A DNA stretch of 64,000 nt from Hellea sp042093735 (GTDB lineage Bacteria; Pseudomonadota; Alphaproteobacteria; Caulobacterales; Maricaulaceae): NCBI GenBank assembly GCA_042093735.1, contig JBELEM010000004.1, positions 1-64,000 of the forward strand, written 5' to 3'. Below the pieces are notes generated by a model, which was not told the DNA's origin, did not search any database, and saw only the letters and a list, made by a program, of their open reading frames with translations. Each line of letters opens with the position of its first letter. Positions within the stretch are counted from its first letter, which is position 1. Made by a program: the position numbers and the translations under genes. This document shows, one piece after another, positions 45,573 through 55,294 of the stretch.

Positions 45573-45600
45573 ATAAAAATGGCTCCGCTAATGCGGAGCC
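45573..45600 (-). terminator. Rho-independent terminator after the M13 peptidase gene
   Basis: GGCTCCGC (45581-45588) pairs with GCGGAGCC (45593-45600) around TAAT; on the minus strand it is followed by ATTTTTATTT. It lies eight bases after the peptidase stop and directly before the kinase gene. Confidence 0.9.
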
Positions 45601-45608
45601 AATATTAG

Positions 45609-47660
45609 TTACCAAATTTTTACACGCTCTTCGGGCGCTAGGTAAAGCGCATCGCCAGGCTGTACATCAAAAGCTTCGTACCATTTATCAAAATTTCTAA
45701 CGATACCATTTGCTCTGTATTCACCAGGACTATGTGAATCTGTTTTTAAACGGTTTCTAAGTGCCTCATCTCTGAATTTTCTTTGCCATATCTGACCGTA
45801 TGATAAGAAAAATCTTTGATCCCCTGTCATACCATCAATAACAGGAGCCTCCTCACCATTTAATGAATTCTTATAAGCAGCATATCCCATTGTAAGACCT
45901 GTGAGGTCTCCTATATTTTCCCCCAGTGTAAATTTACCATTTATAAATTCTCCTGGTAGGGGCTCAAATTCGTTGTATTGTTTAATTAGAGCCAGAGACC
46001 TTGCTTCAAAGGCCTCACCATCCTTTTCTGTCCACCAATCTCTTTGCTCTCCGTCTCCATCTGTTTTTCTGCCTTGGTCATCAAAGCCATGCCCCATTTC
46101 GTGGCCAATTACAGCCCCAATTCCGCCATAGTTAACGGCGGGATCTGCGGCTACATCAAAAAATGGTGCTTGTAATATACCTGCAGGGAAAACTATTTCA
46201 TTTAAGTCAGGACGATAATAGGCATTAACGGTTTGAGGATTCATGCCCCATTCGTCCTTATCTATCGGACCTCCTAGCTTTTGAATTTCATTGTTCCAGG
46301 ACCAGGCATAAGCAGATTTAACTGTTCCTATTAAATCAGACCGATCGACTGACAAATCAGTGTAATCTGTCCATTTATCAGGGTAACCAATTTTTGGATT
46401 AAACTTAGCTAATTTATCTTGGGCCTCTACTTTGGTTTTATCATCCATCCAATCTAAATTATCAATTCCATTTTTAAATGCAGCTCTTAAGTTTTCTATT
46501 AACTTATCCATCTCATCTTTCGATTTCTGAGGAAAGTATTTTTCGACATACACTTTTCCAACCATTTCACCCATGAATGAGTCAATTTGACTAACACCAC
46601 GTTTCCATCTCTCACGCTGAACTTCTGTTCCTCTCAAAGATTTACCATAAAACTCAAAACTAGCATCGTCTATTGATTTGGGTAAATAAGAAGATTTTCC
46701 TCCCAAATAATTCACCAGCAAATAATCTTTAAGAGTATCTAAGCTTGTTTCTTTAAATACTTCTGACGTTCCTTCTATCGCGTCAATTTCCCTCACAACA
46801 AAACTTACTTGTCCCTGCAAACCAGCTTGGTCCAGCATTGCATCCCAAGGCAACCCAGGGGATAAAGCTTTCAATTCTTCTAAACTTCGCTTGTTATATG
46901 TCTTGGTACGGTCTCTTCTTTCAGTCGGCGTCCAGTGATAATTGGCAATTTTTGTCTCAAACTCCATTAGAGCCTCAATACGATCTGTAATATTTTCCTC
47001 AGCAACCATCTCAAGCAAAGAAGTAAGATATATTTTATAAGCTTCACGTACTTCAAGCGACTTTTCATCTTCATCTAGGTAGTAAGCACGGTTTGGCATC
47101 CCCAGACCAGACTGAGTGAGGTAAACAATATAGTTCGTTACATCTTTGAGATCTACACCAATGAAAGGGGAAACCACCGACCTCAAGCCTAATGATGGCT
47201 CCGACATGAGTCGCGCGATACCTTCATGATTAGAAACAGATTTTATTGTTTCGAGGTCAGCCAAAACAGGAAGCAGTCCGGCTTTTTCTATTGCGTCGGT
47301 ATCCATAAAGGCTGCAAAGAAATCTCCTATTTTTTGTTCATCAGAACCCATAGCTGCATTTACAGATGAAGCCTCCTCAATTATTTTTCGGACACGCTCT
47401 TCAGAGCGGTCAGCTAATATTGAAAAGCCTCCATAAGTAGATTTATCGGCAGGGATTTCTGTATTTGCAAGCCATGTACCATTTACATACTTAAAAAAGT
47501 TGTCCCCTGGTTTTACGCTAAGGTCCATATTTTCGGTTGCAATGCCATATGACCCTAATTCAGGCGTATTACTTTCATTTAAATTGCTTGTACTATTACA
47601 AGACGTCAAGCTAATTGTTAAAGCAATAATGCTTGGTGCTAATAAACGTGATATACTCAT
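45609..47660 (-). CDS. M13 family metallopeptidase (neprilysin/PepO-like) lipoprotein
   Basis: Zinc endopeptidase acting on short peptides. The 683-residue precursor has a lipoprotein signal with lipobox LTSC (Cys21), so it is anchored in the outer or inner membrane facing the periplasm. Seen: GIATENMDLSVKPGDNFFKYVNG (M13 N-domain start), NAYYRPDLNEIVFPAGILQ, the zinc motif VIGHEMGHGFDDQG near residue 520, the third ligand Glu in GENIGDLTG, and YGQIWQRKFRDE and CxxW-like C-terminus region (the C-terminus here ends in VKIW without the Cys). Length fits the family. It is followed by a strong terminator. Confidence 0.94.
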   Translation of the reverse strand: MSISRLLAPSIIALTISLTSCNSTSNLNESNTPELGSYGIATENMDLSVKPGDNFFKYVNGTWLANTEIPADKSTYGGFSILADRSEERVRKIIEEASSVNAAMGSDEQKIGDFFAAFMDTDAIEKAGLLPVLADLETIKSVSNHEGIARLMSEPSLGLRSVVSPFIGVDLKDVTNYIVYLTQSGLGMPNRAYYLDEDEKSLEVREAYKIYLTSLLEMVAEENITDRIEALMEFETKIANYHWTPTERRDRTKTYNKRSLEELKALSPGLPWDAMLDQAGLQGQVSFVVREIDAIEGTSEVFKETSLDTLKDYLLVNYLGGKSSYLPKSIDDASFEFYGKSLRGTEVQRERWKRGVSQIDSFMGEMVGKVYVEKYFPQKSKDEMDKLIENLRAAFKNGIDNLDWMDDKTKVEAQDKLAKFNPKIGYPDKWTDYTDLSVDRSDLIGTVKSAYAWSWNNEIQKLGGPIDKDEWGMNPQTVNAYYRPDLNEIVFPAGILQAPFFDVAADPAVNYGGIGAVIGHEMGHGFDDQGRKTDGDGEQRDWWTEKDGEAFEARSLALIKQYNEFEPLPGEFINGKFTLGENIGDLTGLTMGYAAYKNSLNGEEAPVIDGMTGDQRFFLSYGQIWQRKFRDEALRNRLKTDSHSPGEYRANGIVRNFDKWYEAFDVQPGDALYLAPEERVKIW

Positions 47661-47696
47661 ATTATTTACCTTTCAGAAATTTTTTTAAAGTTTTTT

Positions 47697-50600
47697 TTAG
47701 CCAAGTTCCATATTATCAAGAGCAAGGGCTATCTCAGGGTTATATGTTGATCCTAATGGCGGTTGTTTCTCTCTTCTAAATATTCCCTTAAAAAATCGTG
47801 AGATATCTACACCTACACCATACATTGCAGGAACCAACATTAGTGTAAGGAAAAAGTCAAATAAAACTCCGAAGGCCAATGCTACAACCATAGGCTTTAA
47901 AAATTCAGCTTGGGCAGATGTCTCAAAAAGAATTGGCATAATGCCAATAAAGGTTGTTACTGAAGTTAAGAGAATGGGTCTAAAGCGTGCGACACAAGCA
48001 TCAAGTAGTGCTTGATAAGCTCCTACACCCTTGGCTCTCAGACGGTTTACATAATCAAGTAAAACAAGGTTATCATTAACAGCGACACCTGCGGCAGCGA
48101 AAAAACCAAACAGAGACAACATACCAAAGGGCACTCCAGTTACAATATTACCAAATATCATTCCAACAAGCGCAAAAGGTATTGCAACCATTATTAATAA
48201 AGGCTGTGAATATGATTTGAATGCAATAGCCAGTAAACCATACATAATAAATAAGACTGCTATCAAGGAAAGACGGATTTCTTCAATGAAATTAAGCTCT
48301 ATTTCATCCTGACCAACTTCAATACGTGTCGCCTTTGGATGACGTATTTCCCACTGAGGTAAGAAATTTTCTTTAATGTCTGTACTTATTTTCTGAACCT
48401 CAGCTTGTTCCCCGCGTATTCGAGCACCTGTATATTCAACACGTTTTCTGTCACGGCGCTGAATTCTAGTTATACCTTCTTCAAAAGAAACATCTGCCAC
48501 TGAAAATAGAGGAACATCAACACCACTTGCGGATCTTATTCTTAATTTTTGCAAACTATCTATAGATTCACGAGCATCTTCAGGGTAACGAACCATAACC
48601 CTAACATCTTCACCGTTACGAGGTAACCGCTGTACTTCTTTTCCATAAAATGCTTCACGAACCTGTCTAGTAACATCCGAAAGTTTAATACCCAAAGTTT
48701 CTGCGCCTGGCTTTAATGTAAATTGAATCTCACGGGCAGAACTTTCTAAACCATCCCATGCACCTGATACAGCACTGAAGCTTTCAATTTCAGACTTAAG
48801 GTCTAATATTGCAGACTTTAGTGCATCTGGGTCAGCGGAGGCAACTCCGTAGTATAACCCGCCTCCTCCTTGGCCCCCGGGGCCGTAATCTACACCGTAT
48901 CGAACCCTGTAAGCATCAGGAATTTCCCCAACATATTGCTCAAGTTTATCAGCAATATCTTTACTTGAAACAGTAGGTCTAGTTCTGGGGTCAGATAAAG
49001 AAAAGAAACCCTGAACACCACGATTTTCTGTAACTGTTCCGGCTCTTTCTATAATATTTGAATTTACATTAAATTCTTTTTTGGAATTTTTATTGAGCTC
49101 CTCTACCCCAGCTTCAACTTGCTGTCTAACCTGCTCTCTTCTCTCAAAATTTGTACCTTCAGGAAAGCGAGCATTAAATTCTATCATATCTCCTTCGACT
49201 ACGGGTATGAATGCCGTTGGAGCCACACCAGCTTGTAGTAGCATAATAGACATTGCAAATAACCCAACAAAAACTGAGATGGTTATGTACCTAAACTTTA
49301 TCAGTGCTGCTATTATCGGGCGGAATATATTTTGAGCAAATAAAACCAGGCTATTCGCAATTTTTGTTTGCAAACGCATCAATTTTCCCTGCTCATTGAT
49401 ATTAACTGGCTTTAGATGCCTTAAATGAGCAGGTAAAATGAAGAAGGCTTCTAGTAATGAAAATATCAATACTGCGATTACTACTAGGCTTATCTGGCCA
49501 AGCATGGCTTGAATTGGACCCGTCATTAATAAGAAGGGTATGAACATTAATATAGTAGTTACAACAGCAAAATAGACTGGCTTAACGACCATACCAGCAC
49601 CAGCTATAGCACCTCTGTTTCCTGATATTCCATTTTCCACATGAAAATGAATACTTTCACCGACGACAATCGCATCATCAACCACAATTCCAATAACAAG
49701 TAAAAAGGCAAAAAGCGATATCATGTTTAATGTGATACCTATGTGAGGAGCTATCGCTATTGCACCCATGAATGCAGCAGCAATTCCTGCCGTTACCCAA
49801 AATGCTACCGCAGGCCTTAAGAAAAGCATTAAAATTATAAGAACTAAAATCATTCCCGATACTGCATTGCTTCCTATTAGCTCCATTCGACTATCAAACA
49901 TTTCTGACCCATCAAACCATATTGAAAAAGTAAGGTCGGGAGGTAATTTGGTGTTAATTTCTTCCTCAAATTTTCGAATAGACCTCCCAGCCTCAGTAAC
50001 ATTCATATTATCTGGAGATTGGACTTGAAATATTGCTGCATTTTGGCCATTGAATTTAGCAGAAAATTTAGCTGAGTCGAAGCCGTCTATTACATTAGCT
50101 ATATCCCTGACACGAATTACGCCCCCATTTAATGTTTGACGAATGATAATATCATTAAAGTCTTCTTTATCATTTGCCAAAGATCTCGCTCTTAACTGAA
50201 GTTTACCAGCTGCAGTTTCAACAGTACCGGCAGATAAGTTTACCGATGAACGAGAAATAGCGGCCGAGACATCTGAAAAAGTTAAGTTGTACTGACGTAA
50301 TGCGTCCTCAGATATTTCAATCGTGACTTGCTCATCAATTTTTGTCATTTGATTAGTTAACTGCAACCCAGGGAGTTTAGTTATTTGAAAACGTAAGTCA
50401 GTCGCCGCTCTCTGTAAGGTTAATCTGTCAACATTACCGTGAAGAGCAAGAAAGAAGGTATCTTCCCGTGCATCCCACCTGTAAACTTGAGGTCGGTATG
50501 CATTAGGCGGTAAATTTTGAATTCCATCGACACGTGATTGCACTTCATCCAAAAGTTTATCGTAATCAATTCCTAATTTAGTTCTTACATTTACAGTGTA

Positions 50601-50867
50601 GCTTCCCTCTCGGGCTGTAGACTCAATATAATCTATACCATCCAAACCATCTATGGTTTCTTCAATTCGCACTACAATTTGTTCTTCAACATCGCGAGGA
50701 GACGCACCCGGCCAACCTGATGAGATTGTCATGCCGTTAATTGTAACTTTTGGGATAAACTCTCTGTCCAAATTACTATAGCCAAAGACTCCGATCACAA
50801 ACATTGTGAACATCATTAAATTTGCAGCTACAGGGTTCTTAACAAACCAACTTATCAAAGATTTCAT
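47697..50867 (-). CDS. RND efflux pump inner-membrane transporter (HAE1 type)
   Basis: Proton-driven exporter of 1056 residues in a tripartite complex spanning both membranes. Two six-helix halves with large periplasmic loops are visible; the start SWFVKNPVAANLMMFTMFVIG is typical. The proton-relay Asp pair is seen in FLLVIGIVVDDAIVVGES (TM4), and the second half has AFKSYSQPLLIMVAIPFALVG. The sequence type (GWPGASPRDVEEQIVVRIEE) resembles AcrB/MdtB-like multidrug proteins. Substrates are unknown. It is the last gene of an operon with the adaptor and outer-membrane genes. Confidence 0.94.
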   Translation of the reverse strand: MKSLISWFVKNPVAANLMMFTMFVIGVFGYSNLDREFIPKVTINGMTISSGWPGASPRDVEEQIVVRIEETIDGLDGIDYIESTAREGSYTVNVRTKLGIDYDKLLDEVQSRVDGIQNLPPNAYRPQVYRWDAREDTFFLALHGNVDRLTLQRAATDLRFQITKLPGLQLTNQMTKIDEQVTIEISEDALRQYNLTFSDVSAAISRSSVNLSAGTVETAAGKLQLRARSLANDKEDFNDIIIRQTLNGGVIRVRDIANVIDGFDSAKFSAKFNGQNAAIFQVQSPDNMNVTEAGRSIRKFEEEINTKLPPDLTFSIWFDGSEMFDSRMELIGSNAVSGMILVLIILMLFLRPAVAFWVTAGIAAAFMGAIAIAPHIGITLNMISLFAFLLVIGIVVDDAIVVGESIHFHVENGISGNRGAIAGAGMVVKPVYFAVVTTILMFIPFLLMTGPIQAMLGQISLVVIAVLIFSLLEAFFILPAHLRHLKPVNINEQGKLMRLQTKIANSLVLFAQNIFRPIIAALIKFRYITISVFVGLFAMSIMLLQAGVAPTAFIPVVEGDMIEFNARFPEGTNFERREQVRQQVEAGVEELNKNSKKEFNVNSNIIERAGTVTENRGVQGFFSLSDPRTRPTVSSKDIADKLEQYVGEIPDAYRVRYGVDYGPGGQGGGGLYYGVASADPDALKSAILDLKSEIESFSAVSGAWDGLESSAREIQFTLKPGAETLGIKLSDVTRQVREAFYGKEVQRLPRNGEDVRVMVRYPEDARESIDSLQKLRIRSASGVDVPLFSVADVSFEEGITRIQRRDRKRVEYTGARIRGEQAEVQKISTDIKENFLPQWEIRHPKATRIEVGQDEIELNFIEEIRLSLIAVLFIMYGLLAIAFKSYSQPLLIMVAIPFALVGMIFGNIVTGVPFGMLSLFGFFAAAGVAVNDNLVLLDYVNRLRAKGVGAYQALLDACVARFRPILLTSVTTFIGIMPILFETSAQAEFLKPMVVALAFGVLFDFFLTLMLVPAMYGVGVDISRFFKGIFRREKQPPLGSTYNPEIALALDNMELG

Positions 50868-50887
50868 AAGATATTATTCCTTATTTG

Positions 50888-52189
50888 CTAAGAATTTTTG
50901 TTTTTTTTAGTTTCTTTACTTTTCTTTTCAAGGTTTTTCATCCAATCTGGTTTAGGTGGATCAACAAGAATAGTTTCAGGGTTATTCACATCCAAAACTC
51001 TCAAAGACATAGATGTTCGTGACTTCTCCATTGGAGAAAGTACAACTAACTCGCCCTCATCTACACCCCCAAGAAGTAGTGCTCTTTCACTGTCAGAGTC
51101 GAGTACTTTAACTTTTCGGATATCAGCTTTACCTTTATCATCAACCACATAAACTTCATTATCTGGCCTCAATCCGTCCCTGGGTAAAACAATAATTTCT
51201 TGATATATCTTTCCAGAGATTTCTGCATCAACAAATAGACCGGGGGCTAGTGGGTAGCCATTTTCTGATGCCCCTGAACCATAGGGATCAACCACTTCAG
51301 CAATTGCAAATAAAGCACGGGTTTGAGTATCATATGTACTTGCTGTCCGCATTATTTTACCACTCCAGTATCTACGTTTACCTGCAATAATAGCGTTTAA
51401 TTCCACGTCGATTGCTGAGGCTCTATTTTTTGCTACATAAGCAATAGGTAGATCTATCTTAGATAGATCACTATCGCTCAATGGAAGACGAACTTCAACT
51501 ATACTAGTTGAAAAGATACGCCCTAATGTACGGCCAGGGGATACGAATTGTCCAATATCAGAGTTCTTTGTCTTCACACGCCCGGTAAAGGGGGCGCGAA
51601 CTTCAGTACGCTTTAATTGAAGGTTAGCTGAAGCCAGCTCAGCCTCAGCGGCCTGCAAAGAAGCGAGTGCTTGGGCCTGCTGCGGTAAACGCAATGCCAA
51701 TGGGCTAGCCTTACCTATTCCTAATTCTTGATAGTCTTGTTTAGCAATCTCACCTTCAGCCTTTTCGCGTATTACAGACTGTTCTGCTTGAGCAACTTGA
51801 GCTTGGGCTCTTATAACAGATACTTTATAATCAGCATCTTCAATTCTTAATAGTACTTCCCCTTTTTTGATAATGCCGCCTTCAATAAAGTTTGGGGAAA
51901 CATAAACAATTTTTCCACCAATTTCAGGAACCAAGTCAATTTCGGTTTGCGGCCGTGCTTCACCTTGGGTTTTAACGCTTAGCTGTACATCGTCTAAAAC
52001 TGCGTGATCAGCAAGGACTGCTAAAGTGTTAAAGGCTCTCTTTTTTTCTTCAGGTTTGTTATTTAACTTAATTATAATAGATCCCAAAAATATAAATCCA
52101 ATTATACACAGAAAAGGAATGGTATAGATTAAGGATTTTTTCAAAAAACCGGCTTTTGATGGTTTTATAGTATTATACTCTGCCGTCAT
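50888..52189 (-). CDS. RND efflux periplasmic adaptor (membrane fusion protein)
   Basis: A 433-residue HlyD/AcrA-type adaptor linking the RND pump to the outer-membrane channel. It has an N-terminal membrane anchor (FLKKSLIYTIPFLCIIGFIF), the lipoyl/barrel-sandwich half RPQTEIDLVPEIGGKIVYVS (about 80-99), an alpha-hairpin (about 130-200, alanine- and glutamate-rich), and the second lipoyl half LKRTEVRAPFTGRVKTKNSD (about 197-216). A lysine-rich tail (KKSKETKKNKNS) ends the protein. It sits 20 bp before the pump gene and two bases after the outer-membrane gene. Confidence 0.93.
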   Translation of the reverse strand: MTAEYNTIKPSKAGFLKKSLIYTIPFLCIIGFIFLGSIIIKLNNKPEEKKRAFNTLAVLADHAVLDDVQLSVKTQGEARPQTEIDLVPEIGGKIVYVSPNFIEGGIIKKGEVLLRIEDADYKVSVIRAQAQVAQAEQSVIREKAEGEIAKQDYQELGIGKASPLALRLPQQAQALASLQAAEAELASANLQLKRTEVRAPFTGRVKTKNSDIGQFVSPGRTLGRIFSTSIVEVRLPLSDSDLSKIDLPIAYVAKNRASAIDVELNAIIAGKRRYWSGKIMRTASTYDTQTRALFAIAEVVDPYGSGASENGYPLAPGLFVDAEISGKIYQEIIVLPRDGLRPDNEVYVVDDKGKADIRKVKVLDSDSERALLLGGVDEGELVVLSPMEKSRTSMSLRVLDVNNPETILVDPPKPDWMKNLEKKSKETKKNKNS

Positions 52190-52191
52190 AA

Positions 52192-53643
52192 TTATTCTTT
52201 CTTTTCTATCTCGAAGGCTTGCGCATCTCTGCTATGGGACAATTTAAGTAATTCTACTCCTCCCCCAAGAGCTACATGCAGCCTCACTCTGTTAGAAAGT
52301 CTTTCTTTTCTTGAACTAATGAGCTGCCCTTCGGCAGTTAAGCTTCGTGATTGTGCGTCTAAGAGTTGTAATATCGTAGCCAAACCTTCGGTATAACGAA
52401 GTTCTAATCGGCTTTCAGCTTTCTGAGCTTCATTTAGTGAAATTCGTAGTGCTTTTTCTTGCTCACGTAACCTTTTCTCACTACCGATCGCATTCTCAAC
52501 TTCGAGGTATGCATTTAAAATCAATCCCGCATATGACTCTAATTGAGACTTCATTAGTACTTTTTGCTGTTCAAGGTTAGCTTTGAGCCGACCCCCTTGA
52601 AATACAGGAGCTGATATTCCCCCAACCAAAGAAGCCACCAATGCATCAATTTCGAAAAACTCACTCATGTTTCGCGAAGCTAAAGAACCACTACCATCCA
52701 ATGTGAAACGAGGAAGTAAATTTTTCTTTGCAATTTCAATTTGGAAACCCTGGGATTTTAAACGGTATTCGGCAGCCAACAAGTCAGGCCTATTTTTCAT
52801 TACGTAATCCGGAGATCCAGCTCCGCTTAATTCTGGAAGTAAAGGTAAGTCCGATGATGCATGAAGTTCAGCTGAAGGGTATCTGCGAAGCAGTATTTCC
52901 AAACGCCTTGTGGATGATGAAAATCTTTGCAGTTGCAGTGACTGCGACGCCTCTGCATTTGCCAAAGATGACCTGGCTAGCCTCACATCTGATGATCCGG
53001 TCACCCCTCCCTCAAAGCGACGCTGAGTCAAACGCAAGGCTCTTTTCTTAGTTTCAACAGTTCGGTTGGCTAATTCAGAAAGTAGTCGTGCCTCAGTGAG
53101 ATCAAACCATGCTAAACTAACTTGTCCAGCCACAGAAAGTCGTGCGCTATCATAATCTGCAGTAACAGCCCGCAAGTCCAATCTGCTTGCTTCAACGCTG
53201 TTTTCAATGCGTCCCCACAAATCATACTCCCAGCTGGCCGAAAGACCTGCAGAAATATTGGTTGAACTTGGCTGCGGTCCTGCATTTTCGTTTCTACTAG
53301 CCCTAGAGCTAGCACTTAAGGATGGAAAAAGATTTGATTGGGATATGTCAACTCTTGCACTGGCGGCATCAACTCTATATTGTGCTGCTAGCATACTGGG
53401 ATTGGACACAAAAGCCTCACCAACTAAACTTTTCAAAATTGGGTCTGAAAAACTATCCACCCAGTATATTGTTGGCAAATCAATAGGTGCAGGAACAGTC
53501 CACTGTTCAGGAATCAAACTACTGCTCAATGATGAAGCATCTTTTGGTTCGTCGTTTAGTTTCTGAAAGTTATTGATGCTTGCGCAACCTGTTAAAACAG
53601 CACTTACTAGGAATATAGAAAAAGATTTAGAAAACACTTTCAT
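52192..53643 (-). CDS. Outer-membrane efflux lipoprotein (TolC/NodT family)
   Basis: Outer-membrane channel of the tripartite pump, about 483 residues from the ATG at 53643 (in-frame GTG at 53658 is an alternative). It carries a lipobox SAVLTGC, then the two tandem outer-membrane-efflux repeats with NodT-family features LVGEAFVSNPSMLAAQYRVD, SWEYDLWGRIENSVEASRLD and GGVTGSSDVRLARSSLANAE. Coiled-coil helices and beta segments alternate as expected. First gene of the operon; no TetR or MarR regulator is adjacent, and an 11-bp inverted repeat lies upstream. Confidence 0.92.
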   Translation of the reverse strand: MKVFSKSFSIFLVSAVLTGCASINNFQKLNDEPKDASSLSSSLIPEQWTVPAPIDLPTIYWVDSFSDPILKSLVGEAFVSNPSMLAAQYRVDAASARVDISQSNLFPSLSASSRASRNENAGPQPSSTNISAGLSASWEYDLWGRIENSVEASRLDLRAVTADYDSARLSVAGQVSLAWFDLTEARLLSELANRTVETKKRALRLTQRRFEGGVTGSSDVRLARSSLANAEASQSLQLQRFSSSTRRLEILLRRYPSAELHASSDLPLLPELSGAGSPDYVMKNRPDLLAAEYRLKSQGFQIEIAKKNLLPRFTLDGSGSLASRNMSEFFEIDALVASLVGGISAPVFQGGRLKANLEQQKVLMKSQLESYAGLILNAYLEVENAIGSEKRLREQEKALRISLNEAQKAESRLELRYTEGLATILQLLDAQSRSLTAEGQLISSRKERLSNRVRLHVALGGGVELLKLSHSRDAQAFEIEKKE

Positions 53644-53695
53644 TCCTTTCAATAACACTTTCGTTGTTTAGTTTCCGAACACTATTCGAAAAGTA

Positions 53696-53758
53696 GTAAT
53701 CTACAATACGCTTTAACTACACCAAAAAGTTCATACAACATCTAAAGTTGTAGATTAC
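53696..53758. repeat. 11-bp inverted repeat upstream of the RND operon
   Basis: GTAATCTACAA (53696-53706) and TTGTAGATTAC (53748-53758) are exact reverse complements 41 bp apart, in the 235-bp gap between the efflux operon (minus) and phoR (plus). Each arm also forms part of a local dyad: GTAG-TAAT-CTAC at 53693-53704 and TGTA-GAT-TACA at 53749-53759. This looks like a pair of operator sites for one dimeric regulator in the efflux promoter. Confidence 0.5.
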
Positions 53759-53814
53759 ACTTTATTAATGTATTAGAAGCGTCTACTTAGTTTAGAAATT
53801 CTGAGAAGTAAAGG

Positions 53815-53828
53815 TTACATTTTTGTAA
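53815..53828. promoter_or_regulatory. Small dyad upstream of phoR
   Basis: TTACA-TTTT-TGTAA lies 66 bp before the phoR start. It could be part of an operator or may be chance; it is not the direct-repeat Pho box arrangement. Confidence 0.2.
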
Positions 53829-53893
53829 TGTGTTAAGTGTCTTTAAGCAATGTAGAACTGTTTTTTTAAAATAAATTAAAGTAGATTAAAATC

Positions 53894-55195
53894 ATGATTG
53901 CTTACAACAAAAATTTAAACCCTATTTTACTTACTAGTACACTCAGTATCGTAATTTTAGCTACGTTGTCTAGTTCACCAATTTGGCTCACTTTAATCAT
54001 AATCTTATTTCACATATTTATGATATTATGCATTGAAGGTGTGAGGAACAAAAAAAGTATAAACCTAGCAATAAATGGAAAAAGCACTTCAACCATTAAT
54101 ACCCTAGCAGATATTATGGATAACGTCAGCTATGGGACTATCATAATTGATAAAAATCAAAATATTAAATATGCAAATAAATCTGCCAATGAAATATTTG
54201 GGAACCGGATTAACAATAAGCAGTTATCTATTTTTATAAAAGAGCCAAATATAAAATCTTGGATAGAAAAGTCTTTGAATGAAGGCCTCTCAAGCCCTAT
54301 CACTTACTCAATAGATAAACCAATTAATAGGCGTATTAAATTACTATTCTCGCCACTTCCGGTGAATAGCAAATCAGGTGAAGAAAATTCAGCGATAATT
54401 TTTCTAAACGATATTACTGAATATATACTCATGCAAAGTCAGCGTACAGATTTTTTAGCAAATGCATCACATGAACTCAAAACACCCGTTGCTTCACTTC
54501 TAGGGTATATCGAGACATTAAAGGGTCATGCAAAACATGACGGGAAAGCTCGTGAAAAATTTTTAGGAATTATGCATGTCCAAGCAGAAAGAATGCAACA
54601 CTTAATTAATGATTTACTTATTTTGTTAAGAATTGAGCAAATAGAACATATTATACCAGAAGAGTCGGTTGATTTGTCTCATGCAGTAGAAACCGCTCTT
54701 GAAGCCCTAAATCCACTGGCAATGAAACGAAATATTAGCATTAACTTTTCATCAAATGGTCCAAACATCGTAAAAGCAAATAGCGACGAGCTAGTCCAAG
54801 TAGTGTTAAACTTAGTTGATAATGCGCTAAAAATTTCAGAACAAAACACACAAATAAATATATCTATAGACCGCAATGAAAAGCATAAATCTTGTGCAGG
54901 GTCAGACACAAATGACGGTAACAAAAGAGTAATAGTAGAAATCAGTGAACCGGATAACACTTATTATTGCTTAAAAATTAAAGATAATGGACCAGGGTTT
55001 GCAAAAGATCACATTCCTAGAATTGGAGAAAGGTTTTACAGAATCGCTGGTGACCTAGGCTCAAACGAGAAGGGCACGGGTCTTGGTCTAGCAATTGTAA
55101 AACACATAATCATGCGCCATCGTGGAGGATTAGAACTCCAAACAGTACAGGGTGTCGGTTCAGAGTTTTGCATATTACTACCGGCTGCTAAATAA
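53894..55195 (+). CDS. phoR: Phosphate-regulon sensor histidine kinase
   Basis: Membrane sensor kinase that phosphorylates PhoB under phosphate limitation. The 433-residue protein has two N-terminal membrane helices (about 10-47), a PAS domain (about 68-175; GTIIIDKNQNIKYANKSANE), a HisKA domain with His193 in FLANASHELKTPVASLLGY, and an HATPase domain with N box VVLNLVDNALKIS, G1 KDNGPGF and G2 GTGLGLAIVKHI. The PAS-HisKA-HATPase plan and the adjacent phoB support PhoR. The pst-phoU genes that often stand between phoR and phoB in Alphaproteobacteria are absent. Confidence 0.9.
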   Translation: MIAYNKNLNPILLTSTLSIVILATLSSSPIWLTLIIILFHIFMILCIEGVRNKKSINLAINGKSTSTINTLADIMDNVSYGTIIIDKNQNIKYANKSANEIFGNRINNKQLSIFIKEPNIKSWIEKSLNEGLSSPITYSIDKPINRRIKLLFSPLPVNSKSGEENSAIIFLNDITEYILMQSQRTDFLANASHELKTPVASLLGYIETLKGHAKHDGKAREKFLGIMHVQAERMQHLINDLLILLRIEQIEHIIPEESVDLSHAVETALEALNPLAMKRNISINFSSNGPNIVKANSDELVQVVLNLVDNALKISEQNTQINISIDRNEKHKSCAGSDTNDGNKRVIVEISEPDNTYYCLKIKDNGPGFAKDHIPRIGERFYRIAGDLGSNEKGTGLGLAIVKHIIMRHRGGLELQTVQGVGSEFCILLPAAK

Positions 55196-55294
55196 AAAAT
55201 TCTTATTCATTAAACTGTCATATTTGAGATGTAACATAGACCATAAACTAAAATTCTTAAATTAATTAATTTATGGAAGACTTAAGAGAGCAAA

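Noticed and set aside
55215..55221. CTGTCAT half-site before phoB (and another at 43041-43047 before the PiT gene) as Pho boxes
   Set aside because: Neither has a second CTGTCAT-like half at the required 11-bp spacing, and a 7-mer is expected several times by chance in 64 kb.
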